This document shows, one piece after another, positions 35,757 through 44,996 of a stretch of 64,000 bases of DNA. Made by a program: the position numbers and the translations under genes. Numbering within the stretch: position 1 is the first letter of the stretch; each line of letters opens with the position of its first letter. The notes under the pieces were generated by a model. That model made no database searches and was not told the DNA's origin. It saw nothing but the letters and a program-made list of their open reading frames with translations. Source of the DNA: Nevskia sp. (GTDB lineage: Bacteria > Pseudomonadota > Gammaproteobacteria > Nevskiales > Nevskiaceae); contig JADGHB010000002.1 of assembly GCA_019689635.1 (NCBI GenBank), positions 80,430 to 144,429 on the forward strand, in the 5' to 3' direction.

Positions 35757-36453
35757 CCGGCGCGTACGGCTGCAGGCGTCCGGATTCCAGGTGCCACACG
35801 CGATCCATGCGCGCGGCCAGCCGCGGGTCGTGGGTGACCAGCACCAGGCTGGTGCCGAACTCGCGGTTGAGTTTCAACATCAAGTCGAACACCGCCGCCG
35901 CCGTGCGCGCGTCCAGGTTGCCGGTCGGTTCGTCGGCCAGCACGCAGGCCGGATGGGTCACCAGCGCGCGCGCCACCGCCACGCGCTGGCGTTCGCCGCC
36001 GGACAGTTCGCCCGGCTTGTGCCCCAGGCGAGCGCCGAGCCCCACGCGCTCGAGCACCTCGGCGGCGCGCGCCGCCGCCTCGGCCGGCGGCCGGCGGCGG
36101 ATCAGCAGCGGCATCGCGACGTTTTCCAGCGCGGTGAATTCGGGCAGCAGATGGTGGAACTGATAGACGAAGCCGAGCGCGCGGTTGCGCAAGCGGCCGC
36201 GCTCGGTTTCGGACAGCGCGCTCATCTTCTCGCCGGCCACCCACACCTCGCCGCCGCTGGGCGCATCCAGCCCGCCGAGCAAGTGCAGAAACGTGCTTTT
36301 GCCGGCGCCGGAGGGACCGACGATCGCCACGCACTCGCCGCGCGCCAGTTCGAAGTCGATGCCGGAAAACACTTCCAGCCGCAAGCGGCCGTCGTCGAAC
36401 GTCTTGGCCAGGCCGCGGCAGGCGACGATGGCGGTGGGCGGAGGCGGTTTCAT
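35737..36453 (-). CDS. lolD: LolD, lipoprotein-releasing ABC ATPase
   Basis: The 238-residue ATPase has Walker [10 protein letters not shown], the Q-loop, signature [12 protein letters not shown] and Walker [12 protein letters not shown], all typical of the LolD/MacB family. It powers release of outer-membrane lipoproteins to LolA. It lies between lolC (17-bp gap) and comEC on the minus strand. Confidence 0.95.
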   Translation of the reverse strand: MKPPPPTAIVACRGLAKTFDDGRLRLEVFSGIDFELARGECVAIVGPSGAGKSTFLHLLGGLDAPSGGEVWVAGEKMSALSETERGRLRNRALGFVYQFHHLLPEFTALENVAMPLLIRRRPPAEAAARAAEVLERVGLGARLGHKPGELSGGERQRVAVARALVTHPACVLADEPTGNLDARTAAAVFDLMLKLNREFGTSLVLVTHDPRLAARMDRVWHLESGRLQPYAPDGGTPN

Positions 36454-36470
36454 GTCTCAGTTTCGCCGCT

Positions 36471-37718
36471 TCATTCGTAGCGCAGCGCTGCAGCCGGCTG
36501 CACCCGGGCGGCGCGCCAGGCGGGATACAGCGTGGAGAAAAAGCCCAGCCCCAGCGCCAGCAGGCTGATCTTGATCACGTCGGTCTTCTCCAGCCGCGAG
36601 GGCAGATCGCTGATGTAGTAGATCGACGGATCGAGGAACTGATGGCCGGTGACGGCCTGCAGGATCGGCATGAGGGTTTCCACGTTGAGCGCCAGCAGCA
36701 CGCCGAGGCCTACGCCGCAGGCGGTGCCGACCAGGCCGATCACCGAACCCTGCACCATGAACACCGCCATGATCGAGCGCGGGCTGGCGCCGAGCGTGCG
36801 CAGGATGGCGATGTCGGCCTGTTTTTCCTGCACCACCATCACCAGCGTGGAGACGATGTTGAAGGCGGCGATGCCGACCAGCAGCGACAGGATCAGGAAC
36901 ATGACCGTTTTCTCGGTCGCCACCGCCTTGAAATAGTTGACGTGCTGGCGCGTCCAGTCGGAGACGTAGTAGAGGCCCGGCAGCGAGCGCGCGATCTCGC
37001 GCGCCACGCGCGGCGCCTGGTCGAGGTCATGAAGCTTGAGCCGCACGCCGGTGACTTTGCCTTCCATGCGGTAGAGCGTGGCGGCGTCCTCAAGGTTGAG
37101 CAGCACCAGCCCGCGGTCGTATTCGTACATGCCGACCTGGAACACGCCGGCGACGGTGAAACGGCGGAAGCGGGGCAGGATGCCGGCGGGCGTGACGGTG
37201 GCCTGCGGGATCATCAGGTCCACCGGGTCGCCCACGTCCACGCCGAGCTGCTCGGCGAGTTCGACGCCGATCACGATGTTGTAAGCGCCGGGCTTGAGCG
37301 CGTCGAGGCTGCCGGCTTTCATGTGCTGGGCGATGTCCGAGACTTGCGTTTCCTCGGCCGGATCGATGCCTTGCAGCAGCGTGCCGGAAAGCTGGCTGCC
37401 GACGCGCAGCATGGCCTCGCCCTGGATGTAGGGCGCCGCGCCCTCGACCGCGGGGTTCTCGCGCGCCTTGGCCGCCACGCCGCGCCAGTCCGTCATCTCG
37501 CCGTCCGGCGCGGAAATGGTGGCGTGCGCGGCCATGCCCAGAATGCGTTTGCGCAGCTCGCTTTCGAAGCCGTTCATCACCGACAGCACCACGATCAGGG
37601 TGGCCACGCCCAGGGCGATGCACACGATCGAGGTGGCGGAGATGAAGGAGATGAAGTGATTGCGGCGTTTGGCGCGCGTGTAGCGCAGGCCGGCGAACAG
37701 TTCGTAGGGATTCCGCAT
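36471..37718 (-). CDS. lolC: LolC/LolE-family lipoprotein-releasing permease
   Basis: The 415-residue permease has one N-terminal membrane helix (about residues 22-45), a large periplasmic domain and three C-terminal helices with the FtsX-like core. A single permease gene pairs with lolD here, so the transporter may be a LolF-type homodimer, or a second permease may lie elsewhere. The start MRNPYELFAGLRY at 37718 matches the family; earlier starts add a non-homologous tail. It is divergent from a glycosyltransferase across 58 bp. Confidence 0.92.
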   Translation of the reverse strand: MRNPYELFAGLRYTRAKRRNHFISFISATSIVCIALGVATLIVVLSVMNGFESELRKRILGMAAHATISAPDGEMTDWRGVAAKARENPAVEGAAPYIQGEAMLRVGSQLSGTLLQGIDPAEETQVSDIAQHMKAGSLDALKPGAYNIVIGVELAEQLGVDVGDPVDLMIPQATVTPAGILPRFRRFTVAGVFQVGMYEYDRGLVLLNLEDAATLYRMEGKVTGVRLKLHDLDQAPRVAREIARSLPGLYYVSDWTRQHVNYFKAVATEKTVMFLILSLLVGIAAFNIVSTLVMVVQEKQADIAILRTLGASPRSIMAVFMVQGSVIGLVGTACGVGLGVLLALNVETLMPILQAVTGHQFLDPSIYYISDLPSRLEKTDVIKISLLALGLGFFSTLYPAWRAARVQPAAALRYE

Positions 37719-37776
37719 CGCGCCATTAGACCATAGCCGAAGGCTACAATCCGCAGGTCCCGACAAAAAACGCGCG

Positions 37777-39288
37777 ATGTCCGATCCCCCGTCCCTCGTG
37801 CCGCGTGTCGAACCGCGCCTGGCGCTGCTGCTGGTTCTGCTCACGGGCCTGAGCCTGTACCGTCTGGCCGCGCTCCAGCTCGCCGGCCTCGATTTGTACG
37901 TGGACGAGGCGCAGTACTGGCTCTGGTCGCGCCATCTGGCCTGGGGCTATTACTCCAAGCCGCCGGTGATCGCCGTGCTGATCGCCGCCACCACCGCCGT
38001 GTGCGGCAACGGCGAACTCTGCGTCAAGAGCGGCGCGCTGCTGGTCTATCCGCTGGTGACGCTGCTGGTGTGGTTGATCGCGCGGCGCTTGTACGACGCG
38101 CGCATCGCATTCTGGAGCGCGACGGCCTTCGTGCTGGCGCCGGGGGTGTCTTTCTCCTCGCTGATCATCTCCACCGACGTGCCCTTCTTCCTGTTCTGGG
38201 GCGCGGCCCTCTACGCCTGGCTACGCGCGCTGGAGAACGACGCCTGGCGCTGGTGGCTGGCGGTGGGCCTCGCCGGCGGCTTGGGCCTGCTGACCAAGTA
38301 CACCATGGGCATTTTTCCGCTGTGCGCGGTTCTGCACCTGGCGTGCACCCAGCGTCTGCGGCATCACCTGTGGAATCCCAAGCTCTACGCCGGCGCCCTG
38401 CTCGCCGCGGCGATCTTTGCGCCCAATCTCGTCTGGAACGCGCGCCATGGCTGGCCGACGCTGCGCCACACCGAAGACATCTCGCAGCTCGGCAACGGTG
38501 CGGGCCTGCACTGGCGTTCGCTGGGCGAATTCCTCGGCGGCCAGTTCGCGGTCATGGGGCCGGTGTTCTTCGGTGCCTGGCTGGCGCTGACGGTGTGGCG
38601 GCCGCGGTCCTGGTGGGCCGACGAGCGGCTGCGCCTGCTCGCCTGTTTCTCGCTGCCCTTCCTCGGCGTGATCGGCCTGCAGGCCCTGCTCGGCCGCGCC
38701 AATGCCAACTGGGGGGCGATGACCTACCTCGCCGCCAGCATCTTCCTCGTCGCGCGGTTGTTGGGGCCACAGCGCTCCGGCGCTCGGCGCTGGCTCTTCG
38801 CGCTGGGGCTGGCGCTCAACTTCGCGCTCATGCCACTGGCCTATCACTTCGACCGCTGGACCTCGGCGCTCGGCATCGCCCTGACGGCGAAGAACGACCC
38901 TTACAAGCGCGTGCGCGGCTGGGCGGAGCTCGGCCGCCAGGCGCAGGTCTTGCAGGCCCAGTTCCCCGAAGCGCTGTTTCTGGCCGACGATCGCGAGACG
39001 CTGTCCGAGCTGATCTATTACGTGCACCCGCATCCCTACGACGCGGTGCTGTGGAACCCGCAGCGCGTGATCGACAACTCCTTCGCGCTGTCCACGACCA
39101 TGGACGGCAAGCGCGGTTACAACTTTCTCTACGTCACCCGCAAGGCCGCCCTGCCGCCGGACCTGCTCGCCAGTTTCCAGAGCGCCGAGGCTCTGCCGCC
39201 GCTGCACGTCACCATCCATCCCGATTTCGCGCGCGACTACAAAGTCTGGCGTCTGATCGGCTTCAAGGGTTACGCCGCTGCGCGCTGA
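37777..39288 (+). CDS. GT39/GT83-type membrane glycosyltransferase (ArnT/PMT-like)
   Basis: The 503-residue protein has about ten to twelve hydrophobic helices and, after the first, the YVDEAQYW motif (Asp43-Glu44). This is the catalytic acidic pair of lipid-linked sugar transferases such as ArnT. It should move a sugar from a polyprenyl phosphate donor to a periplasmic acceptor such as lipid A or a protein. No aminoarabinose genes are nearby, so the sugar and acceptor are unknown. Confidence 0.8.
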   Translation: MSDPPSLVPRVEPRLALLLVLLTGLSLYRLAALQLAGLDLYVDEAQYWLWSRHLAWGYYSKPPVIAVLIAATTAVCGNGELCVKSGALLVYPLVTLLVWLIARRLYDARIAFWSATAFVLAPGVSFSSLIISTDVPFFLFWGAALYAWLRALENDAWRWWLAVGLAGGLGLLTKYTMGIFPLCAVLHLACTQRLRHHLWNPKLYAGALLAAAIFAPNLVWNARHGWPTLRHTEDISQLGNGAGLHWRSLGEFLGGQFAVMGPVFFGAWLALTVWRPRSWWADERLRLLACFSLPFLGVIGLQALLGRANANWGAMTYLAASIFLVARLLGPQRSGARRWLFALGLALNFALMPLAYHFDRWTSALGIALTAKNDPYKRVRGWAELGRQAQVLQAQFPEALFLADDRETLSELIYYVHPHPYDAVLWNPQRVIDNSFALSTTMDGKRGYNFLYVTRKAALPPDLLASFQSAEALPPLHVTIHPDFARDYKVWRLIGFKGYAAAR

Positions 39289-39447
39289 ACCGAATGCGGC
39301 GCAGGACAGCGTGCCGCCCCTTGAACGAACATTCATGAACCGCGCATTCCGCGAGGCACGAGCCTGTGCTAACGTTTTTGCATCGAGCCTGGCCTGCGCG
39401 CCGGCATCGCCCCGACGGGGCGCACCCCATCAAAAAGGCGGAGGAGC
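39289..39447 (+). other. Leader of the 2-oxoacid dehydrogenase operon
   Basis: The 159-bp gap contains a CGCCCC-GAC-GGGGCG hairpin (39408-39422) about 17 nt upstream of the strong Shine-Dalgarno GGAGGAG (39440-39446). It also has an extended -10-like TGCTAACGT at about 39366. The hairpin sits close to the ribosome-binding site and could affect initiation. The evidence is weak. Confidence 0.35.
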
Positions 39448-40560
39448 GTGAATCCCGAACTCTCAGCGACTCGCAAGGTCGCCAGCTTCGACGTTTTCTA
39501 CACCCAGATCCTCGACCCCGAAGGCCACCTCGTCGGCACGCCGCCGGCGTTCGCGCAAGACGCGGACGAGCTGCGCGCGATGTACCGGCTCATGGTCATC
39601 ACCCGCGCGTTCGACAAAAAGGCGGTGGCCCTGCAACGCACCGGCAGCCTCGGCACCTACGCCGCCTGTCTCGGCCAGGAGGCGATCGGCGTGGCCATGG
39701 GCTTCGCGTTGCGCGCCGAGGACGTGTTGATCCCCGCATATCGCGAGTACGCGGCGCAGTTCAAGCGCGGCGTGCCAATGGAGAACATCCTGCTCTACTG
39801 GGGCGGCGACGAACGCGGTATGCGGTATCCGGCCGGCACGCCGGCGGCGCACGATTTCCCGCTGTCGGTGCCGATCGGCACGCATATCCCGCACGCCATC
39901 GGCGTGGCCTATGCCTTCAAGCTGAAAAAGGAGAACCGCGTCGCGCTGGTGTCCTTCGGCGACGGCGCCACCAGCAAGGGCGATTTCTACGAGGCGGTGA
40001 GTTCGGCGAAAGTGTGGAACCTGCCGATCGTGTTCCTGGTCTCCAACAACCAGTGGGCCATCTCGATGCCGCGCGCGCGGCAGACCGGCGCCCAGACCAT
40101 CGCCCAGAAAGCGTTCGCCGGCGGCATGCCCGGCGAACAGGTGGACGGCAACGACGTGCTGGCCACGCGCCTGGTGCTGGAGCGCGCCCTGGAGCGCGCG
40201 CGCCAGGGCGGCGGCCCCAGCCTGATCGAGGCCATCACCTACCGCTTGCACGACCACACCACCGCCGACGACGCGCGCCGCTACCGCAGCGAGGCGGAAG
40301 TGCAGGCGGCGTGGGCGCGCTGCCCGATCAAGCGCTACAAGGCCTGGCTGGAAGCCTCCGGCCACTGGTCGGCTGCCGACGAGGAACGGCTGCAAGCCGA
40401 GGCTGCGGCCGCGGCAGAGGCCGCGGCGCGCAACTACTTGAATACGCCGCCGGAACCGCCCGGCGCGATTTTCGACCACGTCTATGCCAGCCTGCCCAAG
40501 GCGCTCGAATGGCAGCGCGCCGAGGTGATCGCGCGCGGCCCGATCGGCGGGGAGCACTGA
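39448..40560 (+). CDS. 2-oxoacid (pyruvate) dehydrogenase E1 component, alpha subunit
   Basis: The 370-residue subunit has the TPP-binding motif, starting GDGATSKGDF at about residue 171 and ending VSNN, and the phosphorylation-loop region seen in E1 alpha (YRLHDHTTADDARRYR). It uses GTG as start, 2 nt after a perfect GGAGGAG. It is the split alpha2beta2 type, as in Gram-positives, mitochondria and xanthomonads, not the single-chain AceE. Pyruvate or a branched-chain 2-oxoacid could be the substrate; the E2 partner suggests pyruvate. The beta subunit gene follows 1 nt later. Confidence 0.88.
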   Translation: MNPELSATRKVASFDVFYTQILDPEGHLVGTPPAFAQDADELRAMYRLMVITRAFDKKAVALQRTGSLGTYAACLGQEAIGVAMGFALRAEDVLIPAYREYAAQFKRGVPMENILLYWGGDERGMRYPAGTPAAHDFPLSVPIGTHIPHAIGVAYAFKLKKENRVALVSFGDGATSKGDFYEAVSSAKVWNLPIVFLVSNNQWAISMPRARQTGAQTIAQKAFAGGMPGEQVDGNDVLATRLVLERALERARQGGGPSLIEAITYRLHDHTTADDARRYRSEAEVQAAWARCPIKRYKAWLEASGHWSAADEERLQAEAAAAAEAAARNYLNTPPEPPGAIFDHVYASLPKALEWQRAEVIARGPIGGEH

Positions 40561-40561
40561 C

Positions 40562-41572
40562 ATGGCCCCCACCCCGAACGAAGCGCAGAATCTCACCATC
40601 ATCGAGGCGATCAACCTCGCGCTGCATGCGGAGATGGCGCGCGATCCGTCCGTGCTGGTGCTGGGCGAGGACATCGGAAAAAACGGCGGCGTTTTCCGCG
40701 CCACGGTGGGGCTGCTCGACCGCTTCGGCGAAGACCGCGTGGTGGACACCCCGCTGGCCGAGACGCTGGTCGCGGCCATGGCCATCGGCCTGTCCACCCA
40801 GGGGTTCAAGCCGGTCGCCGAGATCCAGTTCTCCGGTTTCCTCTATCCCTGCGTGGACCAGGTCGTCAACCACGCCACGCGCCTGCGCAACCGCACCCGC
40901 GGACGGCTGTCCTGCCCGCTGGTGATCCGCGCACCCAACTGGGGCGGCATCCACGCGCCGGAGCACCACTCCGAATCCTTGGAAACGACTTTCGCCCACA
41001 TGCCCGGGCTGCGCGTGGTGTGTCCGTCCAACCCGGCGCGCGCCTACGGACTGCTGCTCGCGGCGATCCGCGATCCCGATCCGGTGATCTTCCTGGAGCC
41101 CACGCGCTGCTACCGGCTGTTCAAGCAGCCGGTGGAGGATCACGGCGAGGCGCTGCCGCTGGACACCTGTTTCGTCGAGCGCGAGGGCACGGACCTCACC
41201 CTGGTGTCCTGGGGCGCGATGATGCACGACACGCGGCTCGCCGCCGACCGGCTGGCCGAGGAAGGCATCGGCGCGGAAGTGATCGACGTGGCCACGCTCA
41301 AACCGCTGGACATGGACACCATCCTCGCCAGCGTCGCCAAGACCGGCCGCTGCGTGATCGTGCAGGAATCCCCGCGCGCCGGCGGCTGGGCCTCGGAGAT
41401 CGCCGCCAACCTGGCCGAGCACGGACTGCTGTCGCTGTTCGCGCCGGTGATGCGCGTGTCGGGCTACGACACGGTGATGCCGCTGGCGCGCAGCGAGCGC
41501 GTGTACATTCCCGACGTGGACCGCATCTTGAAAGAAGTGCGCAAGGTGTTCGAGATCGCACCGAAGTCGTAA
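40562..41572 (+). CDS. 2-oxoacid (pyruvate) dehydrogenase E1 component, beta subunit
   Basis: The 336-residue subunit contains the TPP-pyrimidine-binding Glu region (LGEDIGKNGGVF), the RVVDTPLAE stretch and a C-terminal transketolase domain. With the alpha subunit it decarboxylates a 2-oxoacid and transfers the acyl group to the lipoyl group of E2. It is the second gene of the operon, 17 bp before E2. No dihydrolipoyl dehydrogenase (E3) gene is in the operon. Confidence 0.92.
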   Translation: MAPTPNEAQNLTIIEAINLALHAEMARDPSVLVLGEDIGKNGGVFRATVGLLDRFGEDRVVDTPLAETLVAAMAIGLSTQGFKPVAEIQFSGFLYPCVDQVVNHATRLRNRTRGRLSCPLVIRAPNWGGIHAPEHHSESLETTFAHMPGLRVVCPSNPARAYGLLLAAIRDPDPVIFLEPTRCYRLFKQPVEDHGEALPLDTCFVEREGTDLTLVSWGAMMHDTRLAADRLAEEGIGAEVIDVATLKPLDMDTILASVAKTGRCVIVQESPRAGGWASEIAANLAEHGLLSLFAPVMRVSGYDTVMPLARSERVYIPDVDRILKEVRKVFEIAPKS

Positions 41573-41589
41573 GTCAAACGAGGGCTGCC

Positions 41590-42738
41590 ATGAGCATTTT
41601 CAAACTCCCCGACCTCGGCGAAGGCCTGCAGGAAGCCGAGATCCGCGAATGGCACGTCAAGGAAGGCGACGTGGTGAAAGCCGACCAGCCGCTGGTGGCG
41701 GTGGAAACCGCCAAGGCGGTGGTGGAAGTGCCCAGCCCGCGCGCCGGCAAGATCGTCAAGCTCTGCGCCAAGCCCGGCGACACGGTGCAAGTCGGCAAGC
41801 CCCTGGTCGAGTTCGAGGGTGAAAACGGCGCAGCGGCCGCCGAAAACAAACCTGCGGCGAGCGCGGCCAACGAGGCGATCCGCGACACCGGCGTGGTGGT
41901 GGGCGCGATGAAGCAGGGCAGCGAAGTCGTGGCGGAGAAGGCCACCACCGTGGGCACCGCGGCGGGCCTCAAGGTGGCGCCGGCGGTGCGCGCGCTGGCG
42001 CACAAGCTCAACGTCGATCTCACCATCGTCACGCCCAGCGGCCCCGACGGCACGATCACCGCCGCCGACGTGCAACGCGTGCACCGCATCCTGACCGAGG
42101 TCGGGCCGCTGGAGAAACTCAAAGGCCCGCGCAAGGCGATGGCGCAGACCATGAGCCAGGCGCGCGACGAGGTGATGCCCACCACCGTCACCGAGGACGC
42201 CGTGCTGCACGCCTGGAGTGGCAAACAGGATCTGACCATCCGCCTGATCCGCGCCCTGGTCGCGGGCGTCAAGGCCGAACCGGCGCTCAACGCCTGGTTC
42301 GATCACGTCGAGATCGGCCGCCGCGTGCTGCCCAAGATCCATCTGGGCGTGGCGGTGGACACGCCGGAAGGCCTGTTCGTGTGCGTGATGCAGGACGTGG
42401 GCAACCGCACGCCCGAGTCGCTGCGCCTGGGCCTGCAAAAGATGAAGGAGGCGGTCACCAATCGCACGGTGCCGCCCGAAGAACTGCGCGGCTACACCAT
42501 CACGCTGTCCAACTTCGGCCGCTTCGGCGGCAAGTACGCCACGCCGGTGATCGTGCCGCCGACGGTGGCCATCGTCGCCGCCGGGCGGACCCGTGACGCG
42601 GTCGTGCCCATCGACGGCAAGCCGGCGGTCGCGCCGGTGCTGCCGCTGTCGGTGACTTTCGATCACCGCGCCGTGACCGGCGGCGAGGCCACGCGTTTCT
42701 TGTCCGCGATGATCCGGGATCTGGAGCGGCCCGACTAG
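41590..42738 (+). CDS. Dihydrolipoyl acyltransferase (E2)
   Basis: The 382-residue protein has one lipoyl domain (Lys42 in VETAKAVVEV), a linker, a peripheral-subunit-binding domain (about residues 136-170) and a catalytic domain ending in FDHRAVTGGE. His359 is the catalytic base; the Asp that usually follows in the HxxxDG motif is Thr here, a variant I recall from related xanthomonad E2 proteins. It carries acyl groups from E1 to CoA. The start is the ATG at 41590; the frame is open further upstream but homology is not. Confidence 0.9.
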   Translation: MSIFKLPDLGEGLQEAEIREWHVKEGDVVKADQPLVAVETAKAVVEVPSPRAGKIVKLCAKPGDTVQVGKPLVEFEGENGAAAAENKPAASAANEAIRDTGVVVGAMKQGSEVVAEKATTVGTAAGLKVAPAVRALAHKLNVDLTIVTPSGPDGTITAADVQRVHRILTEVGPLEKLKGPRKAMAQTMSQARDEVMPTTVTEDAVLHAWSGKQDLTIRLIRALVAGVKAEPALNAWFDHVEIGRRVLPKIHLGVAVDTPEGLFVCVMQDVGNRTPESLRLGLQKMKEAVTNRTVPPEELRGYTITLSNFGRFGGKYATPVIVPPTVAIVAAGRTRDAVVPIDGKPAVAPVLPLSVTFDHRAVTGGEATRFLSAMIRDLERPD

Positions 42739-42774
42739 GGCATCCGAACGCGCCGGCGGCGCGTATGGGAGGTT

Positions 42775-44553
42775 GTGCTGCGACGCCTCCTTGCCCTCTC
42801 GATCTTCGTTGCCGTGCCCGGCGCTTGGGCGCAACCCGTGGTGAACTGGCGCACCACGCTCGACCCGGCGGTCTTCGCCCAGGCGTCGCGCGAGCATCGC
42901 TATGTCCTGCTCGATCTGGAAGCCGTCTGGTGCCACTGGTGCCATGTCATGGATCAGCAGACTTACGTCGATCCGCAGGTGGCTGCGCTGATCGCCCGGC
43001 ACTACCTCGCCGTGCGCGTGGATCAGGACGCGGATCCCGCGCTCGCGGCTCGCTACGGGGACTGGGGCTGGCCGGCGACCATCGTGTTCGCGCCCGATGG
43101 CCAGGAGCTCGTCAAACGCCGCGGCTTCCTCCCGCCGCCGGCGATGGCGTCCCTGCTGCAAGCGATCGTGGACGACCCCACGCCCGGACCGTCGGTGCGC
43201 CCGCAAGAGCCTCTCACGCCCCCGCCCGCGGGCGGGCTCGACGATCCGCTGCGGGCGCGGCTGGCCGCCACCGTCGAGCAGCTCTACGACGCGGCGCACG
43301 GCGGTTTCGGCGACGGTCAGAAATTCCTCGACGCCGACGCCATGGAATGGCTGTTCGTGCGCGCGCAGACCGGCGACGCGCAGGCGGCGGCGCGCATCCG
43401 CCAGACGCTGGACGCCAACCGCGCGCTGCTCGATGGCGTCTGGGGCGGGGTGTTCCAGTATTCGGAAAATCCGGACTGGACGCATCCGCACTACGAGAAA
43501 ATCATGTCCTACCAGGCCGGCGATCTGCGCCTCTACGCACTGGCCTGGGCGTACGAACATCGGACCGCCGATCTCGAGGCCGCGCAGGCCATCGAGGCCT
43601 ATCTACGCGACTTCCTGCGCGCGCCCGACGGAGCGTTTTACACCAGCCAGGACGCCGATCTCGACGCCCGCACGCCGGGAGCGGATTACTACGCCCTGCC
43701 CGATGCCGCGCGCCGCGCCCGCGGCCTGCCCAAGATCGACACGCATCTTTACGCACGCGACAACGGCTGGGCCATCGGCGCCCTGTGCCGCCTCGCCGAC
43801 ACGACCGGCGAAGACCAACCCCTGCGCATGGCCGAAGCCGCCGCGCGCTGGGTCGTCGCGCACCGCCGTCTGTCGGGCGGCGGCTTCGCGCACGGTGCGC
43901 GCGATCCGGACGGCCCCTATCTCGCCGACACGCTGGCGATGGGCGAAGCGTTTCTGGATTTGTACCGCGCCACCGGCGAGCGCGACTGGCTGACACGCGC
44001 GCAAGCCGCGGGGGATTTCATCGCCGCTCATTTCACGGCGCCCGATCTGGGTTTCGTTTCTGCCGTCCCGCATCCAGCGCCCGGCGCGCTGGCTTCGATG
44101 GTGCGCGACGTACAGGAGAACGGCGCGGCCACCCGATTCTTCGCGCGCCTGGCGTACCCGACCGGGGCGCAGCGCTTCCGGATACTCGCCGAGCACGGTC
44201 TGCGGTTTCTGGTCGCCTACGCCCGCGCGCACCCGGAGGCTTTCCTGCCCACCGTCTTGCTCGCCGATTGGGAAGTCGGGCATGCGCCGGTGCATTTCAC
44301 CGTGGTCGGCGCCAAGGACGATCCAGCGGCGGCCGCGCTGCAGCGGGCGGCGCGCGCCTACCCGGCGATGAATTTATGGGTGGACTGGTGGGACCCGAGG
44401 CGCGAGCCTTCGCCGACCCCGGACATCCGTTACCCGCATCTGGCGCGTGCCGCGGCTTTCGTGTGCACCGAGCGCGCCTGTTCCAGCCCCTTGTTCGATC
44501 CCGCGCAACTGGCGAGCACCGCGCAACGTCTGGCACGCGCTGGACAGCGCTGA
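42775..44553 (+). CDS. DUF255 thioredoxin-domain protein (YyaL/SSP411-like), secreted
   Basis: The 592-residue protein has a signal peptide (cleavage near Gln20) and a thioredoxin-like DUF255 domain with the canonical WCHWCHVM motif (Cys53 and Cys56). A long C-terminal six-hairpin glycosidase-like alpha/alpha region follows (about residues 160-580). Eukaryotic SSP411 and bacterial YyaL share this design; the substrate is unknown. The GTG start follows GGGAGG. It is 37 bp after E2 and is followed by a decayed copy of the E2 3' end, so it appears to sit inside an old duplication. Confidence 0.85.
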   Translation: MLRRLLALSIFVAVPGAWAQPVVNWRTTLDPAVFAQASREHRYVLLDLEAVWCHWCHVMDQQTYVDPQVAALIARHYLAVRVDQDADPALAARYGDWGWPATIVFAPDGQELVKRRGFLPPPAMASLLQAIVDDPTPGPSVRPQEPLTPPPAGGLDDPLRARLAATVEQLYDAAHGGFGDGQKFLDADAMEWLFVRAQTGDAQAAARIRQTLDANRALLDGVWGGVFQYSENPDWTHPHYEKIMSYQAGDLRLYALAWAYEHRTADLEAAQAIEAYLRDFLRAPDGAFYTSQDADLDARTPGADYYALPDAARRARGLPKIDTHLYARDNGWAIGALCRLADTTGEDQPLRMAEAAARWVVAHRRLSGGGFAHGARDPDGPYLADTLAMGEAFLDLYRATGERDWLTRAQAAGDFIAAHFTAPDLGFVSAVPHPAPGALASMVRDVQENGAATRFFARLAYPTGAQRFRILAEHGLRFLVAYARAHPEAFLPTVLLADWEVGHAPVHFTVVGAKDDPAAAALQRAARAYPAMNLWVDWWDPRREPSPTPDIRYPHLARAAAFVCTERACSSPLFDPAQLASTAQRLARAGQR

Positions 44554-44566
44554 AGCTGCGCGCAAC

Positions 44567-44671
44567 CGCGACGGTGCTGCGGCTACCGATAACTCGATCA
44601 CCGCACCGTGTCCGGCGGAGGCCACGCGGTTTCTGGCTGCGCTGATCAAGGACCTGAAGCAGGCAAGCTGA
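44567..44671 (+). pseudogene. Decayed 3' end of a second E2 acyltransferase gene
   Basis: Aligned with the end of the E2 gene (about 42633-42738), this stretch reads DHRTVSGG, then after a 2-nt deletion EATRFLAALIKDLKQ and a stop. The intact E2 has DHRAVTGG and EATRFLSAMIRDLER. Similarity extends about 30 bp upstream of the DHR codons. It is a frameshifted remnant of a tandem E2 copy separated from the first by the DUF255 gene. DNA identity is visibly high but not perfect. Confidence 0.8.
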
Positions 44672-44691
44672 CCACCCCAGTCGCTCGACGG

Positions 44692-44961
44692 TCAGGCCTT
44701 GAGCACCCCGTGCAGTTCCTGCGCCGAGCGCTTGGGCCGGATGCCGGGCGGCAGGTTGGGCGCCACGTTCTGGGCAAAGAACCGGTCCGAGTCCTGCTTC
44801 GAATCCCACACTTCGATGATGCGCCAGCCGTCCGCCGTGGGATGCGCGGCATGCAGGATGAATCCAGGCGAACGTTTCAGAACCTCGCCCAGGGCCGCGA
44901 GCATGCCGGCGTAGCCCTGCTCGGTCTGTCCTTTGACTTCCGCAGTCACCAGTACGGCCAT
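44692..44961 (-). CDS. ABM-type (quinol) monooxygenase-like protein
   Basis: The 89-residue protein is a single ferredoxin-like dimeric alpha/beta barrel of the antibiotic-biosynthesis-monooxygenase type, with the pattern VLVTAEVKG, SPGFILHAAHP and GWRIIEVWDS. Small members oxidise quinols or act as structural or ligand-binding proteins. It is 35 bp downstream of bufC on the same strand with a strong GGAGGGGGGAG site, so it could be the fourth gene of the bufferin-type operon, where a DoxX-like bufD is often found. A hairpin (GCAAGCC/GGCTTGC, 44974-44990) lies between the two. Confidence 0.75.
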   Translation of the reverse strand: MAVLVTAEVKGQTEQGYAGMLAALGEVLKRSPGFILHAAHPTADGWRIIEVWDSKQDSDRFFAQNVAPNLPPGIRPKRSAQELHGVLKA

Positions 44962-44996
44962 CTCCCCCCTCCAGCAAGCCATCGGCTTGCAGTGCG

